Shown here in pieces: positions 40,117 through 50,069 of a stretch of DNA of 64,000 nucleotides (position 1 is its first letter; the number at the start of each line of letters is the position of its first letter). Under the pieces are notes generated by a model, which saw nothing but the letters and a program-made list of their open reading frames with translations, was not told where the DNA came from and made no database searches. The stretch lies in the NCBI GenBank assembly GCA_020446425.1, contig JAGRES010000010.1, positions 22,518-86,517 of the forward strand, given 5' to 3'. The stretch is from Sphingobium sp. (GTDB lineage Bacteria > Pseudomonadota > Alphaproteobacteria > Sphingomonadales > Sphingomonadaceae). The translations under genes were made by a program, and so were the position numbers.

Positions 40117-41535
40117 TCAGGCAGGTACCTTGTCTTTTTCCCGGACTTTGGCCCGGCCTTCATCGCCGCCGGTAAGTGCGTCGACAAAGGAATTCAGCCA
40201 CCAGTTCACATCTTCCTTGCGCAAGATATCCATCATCGCCTGCCAGCGTTCGATCCTCTCGCTCTTGTCCATATTGAGCGCGCGCGCGATCGCATCGGCC
40301 ACATCCTCTGCGCTGTGCGGATTGACCAGCAGCGCCTGCTTGAGCTGGTGCGCGGCACCCGCGAAGGAGGAGAGGATCAGCACACCGGGATCTTCCGGGT
40401 CCTGCGCGGCGACATATTCCTTGGCCACGAGGTTCATGCCGTCACGCAGCGGCGTGACCAGACAGGCCGCCGCCGCACGATACATGCCGGCGAGTGCACC
40501 GCGCGGATATCCCTTGTTCACATAACGGATTGGTACCCATTCAGCGCTGGCAAGCTCGCCATTGATGCGGCCCGACAACGTATCGAGCTGGTTGCGGATC
40601 TCCTGATAGCTTTGCACATCACCGCGCGAAGGCGGCGCGATCTGCAGCATGAAGACCTTTTCCTGCATCTCGGGATGTTCCTTGAGGAAGCGTTCATACC
40701 CCCAGAAACGCTCCTCCAGTCCCTTGGAATAATCCAGCCGGTCGACGCCCAGGATCATCGCGCGCCCTTCGGCGCTGCGGCGCATGCTGTCGCACGCCTG
40801 AATAGCGAGCTCCTGATTGGCCATGTCCTGAAACGCGGCGGCGTCAATGCCGATCGGGCAGGCAATCGCCCTGAGTACGCGGCCCTGATAGGACAGGCAG
40901 CCATCCTCCAGTATCTCGGCGCCAAGCTGCGTCTGCGCATAATGGAGGAAGGAATCCAGCCATTCCTGCGTCTGCAAGCCGACAACGTCATAGAAGAAGA
41001 GCGATTCGACCAGCTCCCGGTGATGCGGCAGGGACAGCAGCAGGCGCGTGGGCGGCCATGGAATATGCAGGAAAAAGCCGATGCGGTTTTGTATGCCCTG
41101 GCGCCGCAACTCCCGGCCCAACGGGATCATATGATAGTCATGGATCCACACCAGGTCATCGGGCTCGATCAGCGGGCTGAGCGTATCCGCGAAGCGCAGA
41201 TTGACGCGGGCATAACCGCCCTCGAAACCGCGCTGGAACTCGGCCAAGTCGATCCGGTCGTGAAATAGCGGCCAGAGCGTGCGGTTGGCATATCCGTTAT
41301 AATATTCCTCGGTATCCTGCGGCTCGAGATCAATCGTGGCAGTGGTGACCCCGTGATTGCGCTGAAAATTGATGTGGCCGGTGAAGCTCTCTGTTTCCTG
41401 TCCAGACCATCCGAACCACATCCCGTTGCTTTCCCGCAGCGCCGCCGACAGCGCAACAGCCAGCCCGCCCTGATTGGCTTCCCCCTCACCCACCGGCGGC
41501 TGTACGCGGTTCGAAACGACTAAGAGGCGGCTCAT
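40117..41535 (-). CDS. otsA: OtsA, trehalose-6-phosphate synthase
   Basis: The GT20 enzyme joins UDP-glucose (or ADP-glucose) and glucose-6-phosphate. From ATG 41535 (GGAG upstream) it is 472 aa. It has LLVVSNRVQPP, the RNHGVTTATIDLEPQDTEEYYNGYANRTLWPLFH block, LVWIHDYHMIPLGRELRR, GFFLHIPWPP, ILGVDRLDYSKGLEERFWGYERFL and the C-terminal PLRDGMNLVAKEYVAAQ, all diagnostic for OtsA. ATG overlaps the stop of the GH15 gene (41532). It is the last gene of otsB-GH15-otsA. Confidence 0.96.
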   Translation of the reverse strand: MSRLLVVSNRVQPPVGEGEANQGGLAVALSAALRESNGMWFGWSGQETESFTGHINFQRNHGVTTATIDLEPQDTEEYYNGYANRTLWPLFHDRIDLAEFQRGFEGGYARVNLRFADTLSPLIEPDDLVWIHDYHMIPLGRELRRQGIQNRIGFFLHIPWPPTRLLLSLPHHRELVESLFFYDVVGLQTQEWLDSFLHYAQTQLGAEILEDGCLSYQGRVLRAIACPIGIDAAAFQDMANQELAIQACDSMRRSAEGRAMILGVDRLDYSKGLEERFWGYERFLKEHPEMQEKVFMLQIAPPSRGDVQSYQEIRNQLDTLSGRINGELASAEWVPIRYVNKGYPRGALAGMYRAAAACLVTPLRDGMNLVAKEYVAAQDPEDPGVLILSSFAGAAHQLKQALLVNPHSAEDVADAIARALNMDKSERIERWQAMMDILRKEDVNWWLNSFVDALTGGDEGRAKVREKDKVPA

Positions 41536-43328
41536 CGGACTGTACTCCATGGCTCGCTGAGCAAAACAGCGCAGTTGATCGTCCCCACCAACGAGTAGGT
41601 CTGGGGATAGTTGCCCCAAAGCTCGCCTGAATGCGGGTCGATATCCTCGGACAACAACCCGGCTCCGGTCCGGCGGCGCATCATTTCTTCGAAGAGCGTC
41701 CGCGCATCCTCTAATCTATCTGTAGCATGAAGTGCCTCGATTAGCCAAAAAGTGCATACGTTGAATGCCGTTTCGGGCAGGCCGAAATCGTCTTCGGTCG
41801 CATAGCGCAGCATATGGCTGCCGCGCCGCAATCCTTCCTCTACGGCCTGCAAAGTCGTACGAAAACGCGGGTCGTCGGGCGGCAGAAACTGCATGTCGAG
41901 CAGCTGGATCAGACTGGCGTCCAGATCGTCGCCGCCGAAAGTCGCGGATATGCGCTGGCTGTCCTCGCGCCAGGCCTGGCTCTCGATATGTTCGCGAATC
42001 ATGCCCGCCCGCTCGGTCCAGAAATCGCTTCGATCATCCAACCCCAACTGGCGCGCTATGATGGCCAGCCGGTCGCATGCCGCCCAGCACATCGCCACGG
42101 AATAGGTGTGGACCGAGCTGCGCGTGCGCAATTCCCACAGGCCGGCATCGGGCTTGTCATGTACGGCCCAGGCACGCTCGCCAATGGACTCAAGCGCGTG
42201 AAAGTCCTCGACGCCGCACATGCGGAACAGCCGCTGGTCGAAAAACGCCTGCGCGTTCGACAGGATGATCTGACCATAGGCGTCGTGCTGGATCTGCTCA
42301 TAGGCCTGATTGCCAACCCGCACCGGCCCCATACCGCGATAGCCGGACAAGCCATGGGCGATCCATTCCTCCAGCTTGACCTCGCCGCCCACACCATAGA
42401 GCGGCTGGATATGCCCGCCTTTGGCGCTGTCGACGATATTGCGCAGATATTGGAGATACCCCTCCAGCACATCGAGCGCACCAAGCCGGTTGAGGGCCTG
42501 AACCGTGTAATAGGCGTCGCGAATCCAGCAATAACGATAGTCCCAGTTACGGCCTGAATCCGCATGTTCGGGGATCGAAGTGGTCAGTGCCGCCACGATA
42601 GCCCCGGTTTCCTCATGCTGGCACAGCTTGAGAGCGATGGCGGCGCGGATCACTTCCTCCTGCCATTCCACCGGTGTGGCCAGCCCGCGTACCCAGCTGC
42701 GCCATTCATTGACTGTGCGGTCCATCATGGTCTCGACGGTGTGGCGCACGTCGCCCTGAAAGCTCTCATCCGGACCGAGGAAGAAATAATGCGGCGATTC
42801 GACGCGGAACATATGTTCGTCCTCGATCCAGCCCACCGGCGCGGTGGTGGTGAGGCGCAGCGTCATTTCGTTGGTGATATAGCGTATATGGTTGGACCCG
42901 CGCGTACGCGGGCAATCCTCGCTACCCCAATGGCGTGCCGGACGCAGGCGCACCTTGATACGCGGCGACCCTTCGAGCGGACGCACGATGCGTGCGAACG
43001 CGACCGGGCGATACATGCGTCCCTCGCCGCGATAGCGCGGACAGAAGTCGATCACTTCGATCGCATTGCCCTCCTGGTCGCGATGCTGCGTAACCAGTAC
43101 AGGCGTGTTGCGGCGATAATATTGGGTGGTCTCGACACAATTTTCGAGGTCGATCTCCCAGAAGCCACGTGCGCCATCGGCGCCGCGCGGCGCGGCATCG
43201 AGCAGGGACGAGAAAACCGGCTCTCCATCGACACGCGGCACGCACCCCCAGACAAACCGCCCGGCCCGATCCACCAGAGCAGAAACCTGGCAATTGCCGA
43301 TCGGCCAAAGGTCCATCGTCGCGGTCAT
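41532..43328 (-). CDS. GH15 glucoamylase/trehalase-family hydrolase
   Basis: The 598-aa protein has the GH15 layout. An N-terminal beta domain (~1-215) precedes an (alpha/alpha)6 barrel with SGRNWDYRYCWIRDAYYTVQALNRLG (~258-283), GYRGMGPVRVGNQAYEQIQHDAYGQ and a C-terminal EDFGLPETAFNVCTFWLIEAL. Members of this clade include true trehalases and glucoamylases, so the substrate cannot be set here. Its place between otsB and otsA, with 4-base ATGA overlaps on both sides, strongly suggests trehalose or maltooligosaccharide turnover in the same pathway. No signal peptide is seen. Confidence 0.9.
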   Translation of the reverse strand: MTATMDLWPIGNCQVSALVDRAGRFVWGCVPRVDGEPVFSSLLDAAPRGADGARGFWEIDLENCVETTQYYRRNTPVLVTQHRDQEGNAIEVIDFCPRYRGEGRMYRPVAFARIVRPLEGSPRIKVRLRPARHWGSEDCPRTRGSNHIRYITNEMTLRLTTTAPVGWIEDEHMFRVESPHYFFLGPDESFQGDVRHTVETMMDRTVNEWRSWVRGLATPVEWQEEVIRAAIALKLCQHEETGAIVAALTTSIPEHADSGRNWDYRYCWIRDAYYTVQALNRLGALDVLEGYLQYLRNIVDSAKGGHIQPLYGVGGEVKLEEWIAHGLSGYRGMGPVRVGNQAYEQIQHDAYGQIILSNAQAFFDQRLFRMCGVEDFHALESIGERAWAVHDKPDAGLWELRTRSSVHTYSVAMCWAACDRLAIIARQLGLDDRSDFWTERAGMIREHIESQAWREDSQRISATFGGDDLDASLIQLLDMQFLPPDDPRFRTTLQAVEEGLRRGSHMLRYATEDDFGLPETAFNVCTFWLIEALHATDRLEDARTLFEEMMRRRTGAGLLSEDIDPHSGELWGNYPQTYSLVGTINCAVLLSEPWSTVR

Positions 43329-44119
43329 GAAAGCAATTCCTCCAGCCAGTTTCGGACAGCATCCGGGTTTGAGAGATTATAATGCGCCGCGCTGTACCGC
43401 GGCGTGCCCACCAATATGCCATAGCCGCCCATTGCGGCGGCGGCCTCGAACCCATGTTCATCGGTCACATCGTCACCCACGAACACAGGCGTCGATCCGC
43501 CCAGGTCCGGTTTGCCCATCAGGTGGCGGATCGCGCCGCCCTTGTCGTGACCGCCGGGGCGCAGTTCCACCATCATCTTGCCTTCTTGCAGGAAAAGGCC
43601 GAGCTCCCGCGACAATTGATTGGCCAGCGCCTGCGCCTCGGATTCGATTTGCGGAAATACCCGGTAATGCAAGGCGACGCCGAAACTCTTGTCCTCCAAC
43701 AGGACGGCATCATGGGCGGCGGCGAATTTCACGAATTCCTCACGCGCGGCATCCAGCGCCGCCGGACGTGCCGGCGATTCCTCGACGCCCTGCCAGCGAT
43801 ATTCGGTGCCGTGACTGCCCGACAGGCCGAGCTCCTGCGCCGCCGCGCCCAATATTTCGTCGAGCTGTGCCAGCGAGCGGCCGCTCACGATCGCCAGCCG
43901 CCCCTCCAGCCGGCGATGCACGGCCAGCAAGGTGGCGCGCAGTTCCGCGTCGGCGCGCACTTCATCGGGCCGGTCGATAAGGTCGACCAGGGTACCGTCA
44001 AGATCGAGAAAAAGACTGGAGTCGCCACCCAGGCGGGGGGGCAGGACAGGAAGCGTAGCGGTCGTTTCTGCGGCCGTTATGGCTTTTCTCCACATGATAT
44101 TCGGGTAGCATGCCCGCAT
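43325..44119 (-). CDS. otsB: OtsB, trehalose-6-phosphate phosphatase
   Basis: The HAD-superfamily enzyme dephosphorylates trehalose-6-phosphate. The 264-aa protein has motif I SLFLDLDGTLVDL (~35-47), LAIVSGRSLAQLDEIL, a GSHGTEYRW segment, RPGGHDKGGAIRHLM and motif IV VFVGDDVTDEHGFEAA. The first ATG (44119) lacks a clear ribosome site, and ATG 44095 is an alternative. Its stop overlaps the GH15 start. Trehalose made by this operon would act in osmotic and desiccation tolerance. Confidence 0.94.
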   Translation of the reverse strand: MRACYPNIMWRKAITAAETTATLPVLPPRLGGDSSLFLDLDGTLVDLIDRPDEVRADAELRATLLAVHRRLEGRLAIVSGRSLAQLDEILGAAAQELGLSGSHGTEYRWQGVEESPARPAALDAAREEFVKFAAAHDAVLLEDKSFGVALHYRVFPQIESEAQALANQLSRELGLFLQEGKMMVELRPGGHDKGGAIRHLMGKPDLGGSTPVFVGDDVTDEHGFEAAAAMGGYGILVGTPRYSAAHYNLSNPDAVRNWLEELLS

Positions 44120-44220
44120 GAAAACGGGTGGCTGTCGATTGCTCCCTTCACCATTGCCACAGTTGCGCTATATCTCACAAGCCTTCGAAAGGCCGTTATC
44201 GCCCCGAAAGACAGGAAATT

Positions 44221-45783
44221 ATGACTACCCCCCTTCCCAGCCCCACCAAATTGTTCGGCCGCGACCACTGGCTGGGCGGTCCGATTTATAATTGGTGGCA
44301 TAATAATGTCGTCGAAACCGTCGACCATGCGCATGTCATCAAGAAAATCTTCTCCGACAATGGCTGGTCGCCCCGCTACCTGTTCCTGACGCTGATGTCG
44401 GCGGGAATCGCTGTGCTCGGCCTGCTGCTGTCGTCGCCAGCCGTCGTCATCGGCGCGATGCTGCTGTCCCCGCTGATGACGCCGATCATCGGCCTGGGGT
44501 TCAGCCTGGCATTGTTCGATTACAAGGAAATGCGCGAATCCCTGATCAGCCTGGCCGCGGGGGCCGGAGCGGCGATATTGTTCACCGCCCTGATCGTGCT
44601 GATGTCGCCGCTGCAGGCGCCGACAACAGAAATCATCGCACGCACGCGCCCCAACCTGTTCGATTTGGGCGTGGCGATGTTCGCGGCGCTGGCCGGCGCA
44701 TTCGCGGTTATCCGCGGACGGGGCGAAACCATTGTGGGCGTCGCCATCGCCACCGCATTGATGCCGCCACTGGCCGTGGTCGGCTATGGCCTTGCGACCT
44801 GGAATGCGCCGGTGCTGGGCGGTGCATTCGCACTGTTCCTCACCAACCTCTTCACCATTGCGCTGTCTGCAACCGTGATGGCGCGTTTCTATGGCTTCGG
44901 CTTTACTCTCTCCAGCCAGCAAAGCTGGACCCAGACGGGATTGCTGCTCGGTGTGTTCATCATCATGGCCGTTCCGCTCGGCATATCGCTCAAGCAGATA
45001 GCGGGCGAAGCCCTGACCGTGCGTGAAGTGCGCAGCGTGCTGACCAGCCGCTATGGCGGCACATCGCGCGTGACGCAGCTCGATGTCGATTTCGATTCGG
45101 AGCCGATCACCGTCCGGTCGGTGGTCATCACACCAGCCGATCAGGTGCAGAAAATCGCCGATGTGCAGGGCGAGCTCTCCCGCCGTCTCGGCCAGCCCAT
45201 CAACCTGCAGATGGATCAGGTGGTTTTGCAGGCGGGCGCGAGCGCCCTGGCGGCGCAGCGCGAGGAGATGCGGCAGGCAACCGAGCTCGCCAACCAGCAG
45301 AATATGGCGGTCAATACTCTGGCGCACACGGTCGCTCTGGCCGCGGGCGTCGATGCCGATGAAGTCACCATAGACCGCGAACGCCGCCGCGCCACCGCCA
45401 ATGCCGCGCCTTTGCCGGGAGCCCGCCTTGCCACCTATCATGCGCTGGAACAGCGGGTAGCGACAGACAATAGCGGATGGAACATCAATATTATTCCGCC
45501 CCGCCTGTCCATGCCGACGATCACATTTGAAGATGACGAAGATACCGTTACGGGCCCGACGAAGGATAATGTGCTTCTGTCCATATGGGCGGCCAAACGC
45601 TGGAACACCCCTGCCCTGTCCGTCCCCGGCCTGGTCGAAACACCGCCCGAAAATCCCAATATCGCGCAAAGGCGCGCGCTGGCCATCGCCATGATGCTGC
45701 GGCAGGAGGGAATTTCACCGGTTCCCGCAAGAGCACAGGGCTCTTCCTTCCGCCTGACACAACCGGTACAGTCAGCCGAATAG
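44221..45783 (+). CDS. DUF389-family membrane protein
   Basis: From ATG 44221 (ACAGGAAATT upstream) the protein is 520 aa. A short cytoplasmic head precedes a bundle of about 8-10 membrane helices (~55-265) with the DUF389 signature: SSPAVVIGAMLLSPLMTPIIGLGFSLALFD, then IVGVAIATALMPPLAVVGYGLA. A large soluble C-terminal domain (~270-520) follows. The function of DUF389 proteins is unknown. It is divergent from otsB and 13 bases upstream of the SLC13 permease gene, so the two are probably one operon. Confidence 0.88.
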   Translation: MTTPLPSPTKLFGRDHWLGGPIYNWWHNNVVETVDHAHVIKKIFSDNGWSPRYLFLTLMSAGIAVLGLLLSSPAVVIGAMLLSPLMTPIIGLGFSLALFDYKEMRESLISLAAGAGAAILFTALIVLMSPLQAPTTEIIARTRPNLFDLGVAMFAALAGAFAVIRGRGETIVGVAIATALMPPLAVVGYGLATWNAPVLGGAFALFLTNLFTIALSATVMARFYGFGFTLSSQQSWTQTGLLLGVFIIMAVPLGISLKQIAGEALTVREVRSVLTSRYGGTSRVTQLDVDFDSEPITVRSVVITPADQVQKIADVQGELSRRLGQPINLQMDQVVLQAGASALAAQREEMRQATELANQQNMAVNTLAHTVALAAGVDADEVTIDRERRRATANAAPLPGARLATYHALEQRVATDNSGWNINIIPPRLSMPTITFEDDEDTVTGPTKDNVLLSIWAAKRWNTPALSVPGLVETPPENPNIAQRRALAIAMMLRQEGISPVPARAQGSSFRLTQPVQSAE

Positions 45784-45796
45784 AAAACGGGACAGG

Positions 45797-47527
45797 ATGA
45801 CACCGGCACTTCTCAGCGCATTGATATTGGGCGGCGCATTGGTGCTGTTCGTCAGCGAACGGGTCCGCCATGATCTGGTGGCGCTGGCCGCCCTGTTTGC
45901 ATGCCTGCTGACCGGGCTGGTAACGCCGCAAAACGCTTTCGCCGGTTTCGCCGATCCGGCCGTGCTTGCCGTCGCCGCCATATTGGTCGTGGGCCGCGCG
46001 GTCGAGCTGTCCGGCGCCGCATCTGCGATTGCCCGCGTCGCCATCCCCCACAGCGCGGGGTTCAATATCCGGCTTGGCGCGCTGCTGGCTGTCGCCATGC
46101 TGCTGTCGGCATTCATGAACAACATCGCCGCGCTGGTCATCACCATGCCAGTTGCCAGCGAGATCGCCCGCGATGCCAAGAAGCCTGTGGGCGCGACCCT
46201 GATGCCGCTCGCCTTCGCCAGCATATTGGGCGGCATGACGACGTTGATCGGCACGCCCGCCAACCTGATCCTGTCGTCGATACGGCGCACGGAGCTGGGC
46301 GCGCCCTTCGGCTTTTTCACAATGACACCGGTGGGCGTGGCCGTGGCAGCGCTGGGCCTGGTATATCTCGTTTTTCTGGGCTGGCGGCTGCTGCCGGTAC
46401 GGGAAAAGGCGGAAAAGCAGCAGAAACTGCCTTGGCGTATCTTTGAACTCTACGTCCCCGGGCCGAAAGACATGCGCCTCGCCAAATTGCGCGCCGCGTT
46501 GCGCGATGCATCCGCGCGCATGCTGGCCGCCTTCCGCTTTGGCGAGCGCCTCTATGTCGGACGCGATTTCCGGCTGGAGCCGGGCGACCGGCTGCTCATC
46601 ATGTCGCGCAACGACCAGACCAGCGTCGCAAGCAAGAGCAATCTCGCGGAAAACTGGCATGAGGAAGATGCGCCGGGCAGCGTGACCGCCCATGTTGTCG
46701 TCGGTCATGGCTCCTATCTTGCGGGCGGCGGCTATGACGAAGTGCGCACCAGCAGCGACAATCACCTTCGCGTCGTCGCCGTGGGTCCGCGTGCCGCGCG
46801 CGAGAAAAAGCCTCTGGCGCATCTGCGCGTTCGCCCCGGCGACCAGCTGTTCGTGCGCGGTCCGCAACAGGAGCTGGCCAAGTTCCTGACCGGCGCCCGT
46901 CTGCTGGAAATCGACCGGCTCGACCCAATGCCGGTAAAAGCAAGCAATTCCACGATCATCATCGGCATATTCGCCGTCGCGATATTGGCGATCGTGCTGG
47001 CCGGCGCCTCGCCCGCGCTGGCGTTTCTGGGAGCCGCCGCCATCCTGGCCGCCAGCCGCCTGATCCCCAGCGAAGATATTTACCGCTCGATCGACTGGAG
47101 CGTTATCGTGCTGCTCGCGGCCATGATCCCGGTGGGCCAGAGCTTCGAGGATAGCGGCGCGGCGCGCATTGCCGCCCAGTGGCTGGGCGAACTATTGTCG
47201 GGGCAGGCGCTGCCCGTCATATTGGCGGCGATATGCGGCGTTACCCTGCTGCTGTCGATCTTTCTCAACAATGTCGCCACCGCCGTCATCATGGGACCGC
47301 TCGCCATCGACACCGCCCATCTGATCGGCATCAATCCCGATGCGGCTTTGCTCGCCGTGCTGATCGGAGCGTCGTCCGATTTCCTCACGCCCATCGGTCA
47401 CCAGAATAATCTGCTGGTAATGGGGCCGGGCGGATACCGCTTCACCGATTATATCCGTATGGGTGGATTGCTGGTCGTGATTGTTATTGCGACTGCCGCG
47501 TTCGTGCTTTCCGCGCTTTATGCCTGA
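45797..47527 (+). CDS. SLC13-type anion permease with RCK_C domains
   Basis: The 576-aa protein has the divalent anion:Na+ symporter layout. An N-terminal helix set (~1-200) contains FADPAVLAVAAILVVGRAVE and AFMNNIAALVITMPVA. Two TrkA_C/RCK_C-like cytoplasmic domains (~215-375) include FRLEPGDRLLIMSRN and LRVRPGDQLFVRG. A second helix set (~385-576) has FLNNVATAVIMGPLA and SSDFLTPIGHQNNLLVMGPGGY. Members transport sulfate, dicarboxylates or similar anions; the substrate here is not determinable. Confidence 0.9.
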   Translation: MTPALLSALILGGALVLFVSERVRHDLVALAALFACLLTGLVTPQNAFAGFADPAVLAVAAILVVGRAVELSGAASAIARVAIPHSAGFNIRLGALLAVAMLLSAFMNNIAALVITMPVASEIARDAKKPVGATLMPLAFASILGGMTTLIGTPANLILSSIRRTELGAPFGFFTMTPVGVAVAALGLVYLVFLGWRLLPVREKAEKQQKLPWRIFELYVPGPKDMRLAKLRAALRDASARMLAAFRFGERLYVGRDFRLEPGDRLLIMSRNDQTSVASKSNLAENWHEEDAPGSVTAHVVVGHGSYLAGGGYDEVRTSSDNHLRVVAVGPRAAREKKPLAHLRVRPGDQLFVRGPQQELAKFLTGARLLEIDRLDPMPVKASNSTIIIGIFAVAILAIVLAGASPALAFLGAAAILAASRLIPSEDIYRSIDWSVIVLLAAMIPVGQSFEDSGAARIAAQWLGELLSGQALPVILAAICGVTLLLSIFLNNVATAVIMGPLAIDTAHLIGINPDAALLAVLIGASSDFLTPIGHQNNLLVMGPGGYRFTDYIRMGGLLVVIVIATAAFVLSALYA

Positions 47528-47569
47528 TTGCGATTTTATTCGCTGGCAGGCGGGTTTATAGATGGCCGC

Positions 47570-48067
47570 ATGAACGTTGTGCTTCTCATCCTCCTCTATG
47601 TAGCGACGGTCATCGGCATGGAAGCATTTGCCTATGCGATGCATCGCTGGGTGATGCACGGCCTCGGCTGGTTCCTGCATGCCAGCCACCACCGCCCGCG
47701 CACCGGATATTGGGAATGGAACGACCTCTATTTCGTCATCTTCGCCCTGCCGTCCATACTGATGCTGGCGGGCGGCGTGCGCTGGGGCTGGGGTGATTGG
47801 GCGACCGCCATCGGCGCGGGCATCGCAACCTACGGCATGATCTACCTGATCTTCCATGACGTCATGGTGCACGGTCGCGTGCCGCACCGTTATGTGCCGC
47901 GCAGTGCCTATATGAAGCGCATCATGCAGGCGCACCGGCTGCACCATGTCGTCGAAACCAAGGAAGGCACGGTCAGCTTCGGCTTTATCGTCGCGCCACC
48001 GCCGGAAGTGCTGAAGGCCCGGCTCGCTGCCAACGGCAAGGCGGGGGTGCGCGCGCCTACGGGCTGA
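47570..48067 (+). CDS. crtZ: CrtZ-type beta-carotene hydroxylase
   Basis: The di-iron membrane enzyme 3-hydroxylates the beta-rings of carotenoids to give zeaxanthin. From ATG 47570 the protein is 165 aa. The His-box set is complete: HRWVMHG (~25-31), LHASHHRPRTG, YLIFHDVMVHGR-PHRY and RIMQAHRLHHV. About four membrane helices are present. The ORF extends upstream to a TTG at 47528 without support. Other carotenoid genes are not in the window. Yellow carotenoids are a hallmark of sphingomonads. Confidence 0.93.
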   Translation: MNVVLLILLYVATVIGMEAFAYAMHRWVMHGLGWFLHASHHRPRTGYWEWNDLYFVIFALPSILMLAGGVRWGWGDWATAIGAGIATYGMIYLIFHDVMVHGRVPHRYVPRSAYMKRIMQAHRLHHVVETKEGTVSFGFIVAPPPEVLKARLAANGKAGVRAPTG

Positions 48068-48136
48068 ATTTTACACGCATCCTTCCCATGCAGGTTGGCC
48101 TGTTATATGGGAGGCGTACATTTCCGGGGACTGACC

Positions 48137-49006
48137 TTGATCGACACCATATTAGCCGCCGCGGCAAGCGGCCCCATCCGTTTCGAAAATCTGGGGCTGG
48201 ACCCTGTCGCCATCGACTTCGGCGTGATCAGCATCAAATGGTACAGCCTCGCCTATCTGTCCGGTATCCTGATCGGATACTGGTATCTGCTGCGCCTGAT
48301 CCGCGAACCGGGTTCGCCCATGGCCCGCCGCCATGCCGACGACATGATCTTTTACGCGACACTGGGCATCATCATCGGCGGGCGTCTGGCCTATGTGCTC
48401 TTCTACCAGCCGGAAATCCTCAAAAATCCGATTGATATCCTCAAACTGTGGAATGGAGGCATGTCCTTCCATGGCGGCGTGATCGGCGTGACCTGCGCCA
48501 TCATATGGATGTCCTACAGGGAAAAGCTCAATTGGCTGCGCGTACATGATTATGTCGCCTGCTGCGTGCCCTTCGGCCTGCTTTTCGGGCGCCTCGCCAA
48601 TTTCGTGAATGGCGAACTGTGGGGCAAGGAAACCGATGTTTCCTGGGCGATCATCTTCCCGACCGGGGGTCCCGTACCGCGCCATCCCAGCCAGCTTTAT
48701 GAGGCCGGTCTGGAGGGACTGCTATTGTTCCTCATCCTGTGGATCGCCTTCTGGAAGACCAAGGCGCGTTATGAACCCGGCAAGCTGGTCGGTATTTTCC
48801 TGCTCGGTTACGGTCTCGCCCGTTTCGGCGTCGAATATGTGCGGGAAGCCGATGCGCAGCTGATGGAATTCGCGGATCGCACTGGTCTGCATATGGGCCA
48901 GTGGCTGACGCTGCCGATGATCGCGGGCGGACTTTACCTGATCGTCACCGCCAAGCGCCGCCGCGCGCGCGTGGAACCGGTGTCGGGCACGGCCAGTGTC
49001 AGCTGA
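48137..49006 (+). CDS. lgt: Lgt, prolipoprotein diacylglyceryl transferase
   Basis: Lgt attaches diacylglycerol to the lipobox Cys of lipoproteins such as FlgH and the PqiC-like lipoprotein in this window. About seven membrane helices carry the Lgt signatures: [38 protein letters not shown] with the catalytic His, [18 protein letters not shown], and [21 protein letters not shown] 48137 (GGGGACTGACC upstream) gives 289 aa beginning LIDT. ATG 48107 would add 10 residues. The stop lies 8 bases inside the next gene. Confidence 0.95.
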   Translation: MIDTILAAAASGPIRFENLGLDPVAIDFGVISIKWYSLAYLSGILIGYWYLLRLIREPGSPMARRHADDMIFYATLGIIIGGRLAYVLFYQPEILKNPIDILKLWNGGMSFHGGVIGVTCAIIWMSYREKLNWLRVHDYVACCVPFGLLFGRLANFVNGELWGKETDVSWAIIFPTGGPVPRHPSQLYEAGLEGLLLFLILWIAFWKTKARYEPGKLVGIFLLGYGLARFGVEYVREADAQLMEFADRTGLHMGQWLTLPMIAGGLYLIVTAKRRRARVEPVSGTASVS

Positions 49007-50069
49007 GGGCTTTGGCAAGCGCGAACTGAGTTTTTCCGAGCGGCTGGCGCGCAGTATCGCAGGCGGCGGGCCAATCTCCCTGTCGCATTATATGGCGCAG
49101 GCCAACACGCAGTATTACGCCATGCGCGATCCGCTGGGCGCAGCGGGCGATTTCACCACCGCGCCGGAAATAAGCCAGATGTTCGGCGAAATGATCGGCC
49201 TGTGCCTGGCCGATATCTGGCAGCGCACAGGTCAGGCGCAGATGCCCTATTATGTCGAGCTGGGGCCGGGGCGCGGTACGCTGGCCGCCGATGCGTTGCG
49301 CGCGATGGAGCAGGCCCGCCTCGCGCCCGTCGCGCATCTCGTCGAAACCAGCCCCGTGCTGCGCGCGCAGCAACGTATACGTGTCCAGCACGCGCATTTC
49401 CACGATGCGGTTGAAACCCTGCCACGCGACCGGCCGCTGCTGATCGTCGCCAATGAGTTTTTCGATGCGCTGCCGATCCAGCAGGCAGTGAAAACCGAAG
49501 CTGGCTGGCGCGAAATGATGGTCGGGCTGGGGCAGGATACGCCCTTCGCCCCGGTTGTGGGCGAGCGCCCGGCCGATGCCCGCATTCCCGAGGCGCTGCG
49601 CGATGCGCCTGACGGGTCCATATATGAAAGCTGCCCGGCGGGGGCCGCGATCATGCTTGAACTGGCGTACAGGCTGCAAAAGCAGGGTGGCGCGATGATC
49701 GTAATCGATTATGGCTATGCTGGGCCAGCGCTTGGCGACACACTGCAAGCTTTATGTAATCATCAATACACAAATGTTTTCGACAATGCGGGCGGGGTCG
49801 ACCTGACGGCTCATGTCGATTTCTCGATGCTGGCCGCCGCCGCGCAGCAGGGCGGGCTCACGACCTATGGGCCCACTGCTCAGGGCGATTTCCTGACCCG
49901 GCTTGGCATTCACGCCCGCGCCCAGTCCTTGGCGCGCGGCACGCCGGATAAAGCGCGGGACATCGAAACCGCGTTGACGCGCCTTGTTTCGCCGGAGCAG
50001 ATGGGAACCCTGTTCAAGGTAATGATGGCCATGCATCCCGCATGGCCGGTGCCGGAGGGTTTTGCATGA
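48996..50069 (+). CDS. NDUFAF7/MidA-like SAM-dependent methyltransferase
   Basis: The 357-aa protein (GTG start overlapping lgt) is a DUF185 methyltransferase. It has [53 protein letters not shown] (~25-80), the SAM motif [17 protein letters not shown] (~87-103), [14 protein letters not shown] and [19 protein letters not shown]. The mitochondrial homologue methylates an arginine of complex I subunit NDUFS2. A similar role on bacterial complex I is plausible but unproven. It overlaps pgeF by 4 bases. Confidence 0.9.
   Translation: MSAEGFGKRELSFSERLARSIAGGGPISLSHYMAQANTQYYAMRDPLGAAGDFTTAPEISQMFGEMIGLCLADIWQRTGQAQMPYYVELGPGRGTLAADALRAMEQARLAPVAHLVETSPVLRAQQRIRVQHAHFHDAVETLPRDRPLLIVANEFFDALPIQQAVKTEAGWREMMVGLGQDTPFAPVVGERPADARIPEALRDAPDGSIYESCPAGAAIMLELAYRLQKQGGAMIVIDYGYAGPALGDTLQALCNHQYTNVFDNAGGVDLTAHVDFSMLAAAAQQGGLTTYGPTAQGDFLTRLGIHARAQSLARGTPDKARDIETALTRLVSPEQMGTLFKVMMAMHPAWPVPEGFA

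Noticed and set aside
44077-45669. A 530-codon minus-strand frame opposite the DUF389 gene
   Set aside because: The plus-strand protein has a clear DUF389 membrane pattern and a good ribosome site. The minus frame is a Gln/Arg/His-rich shadow.
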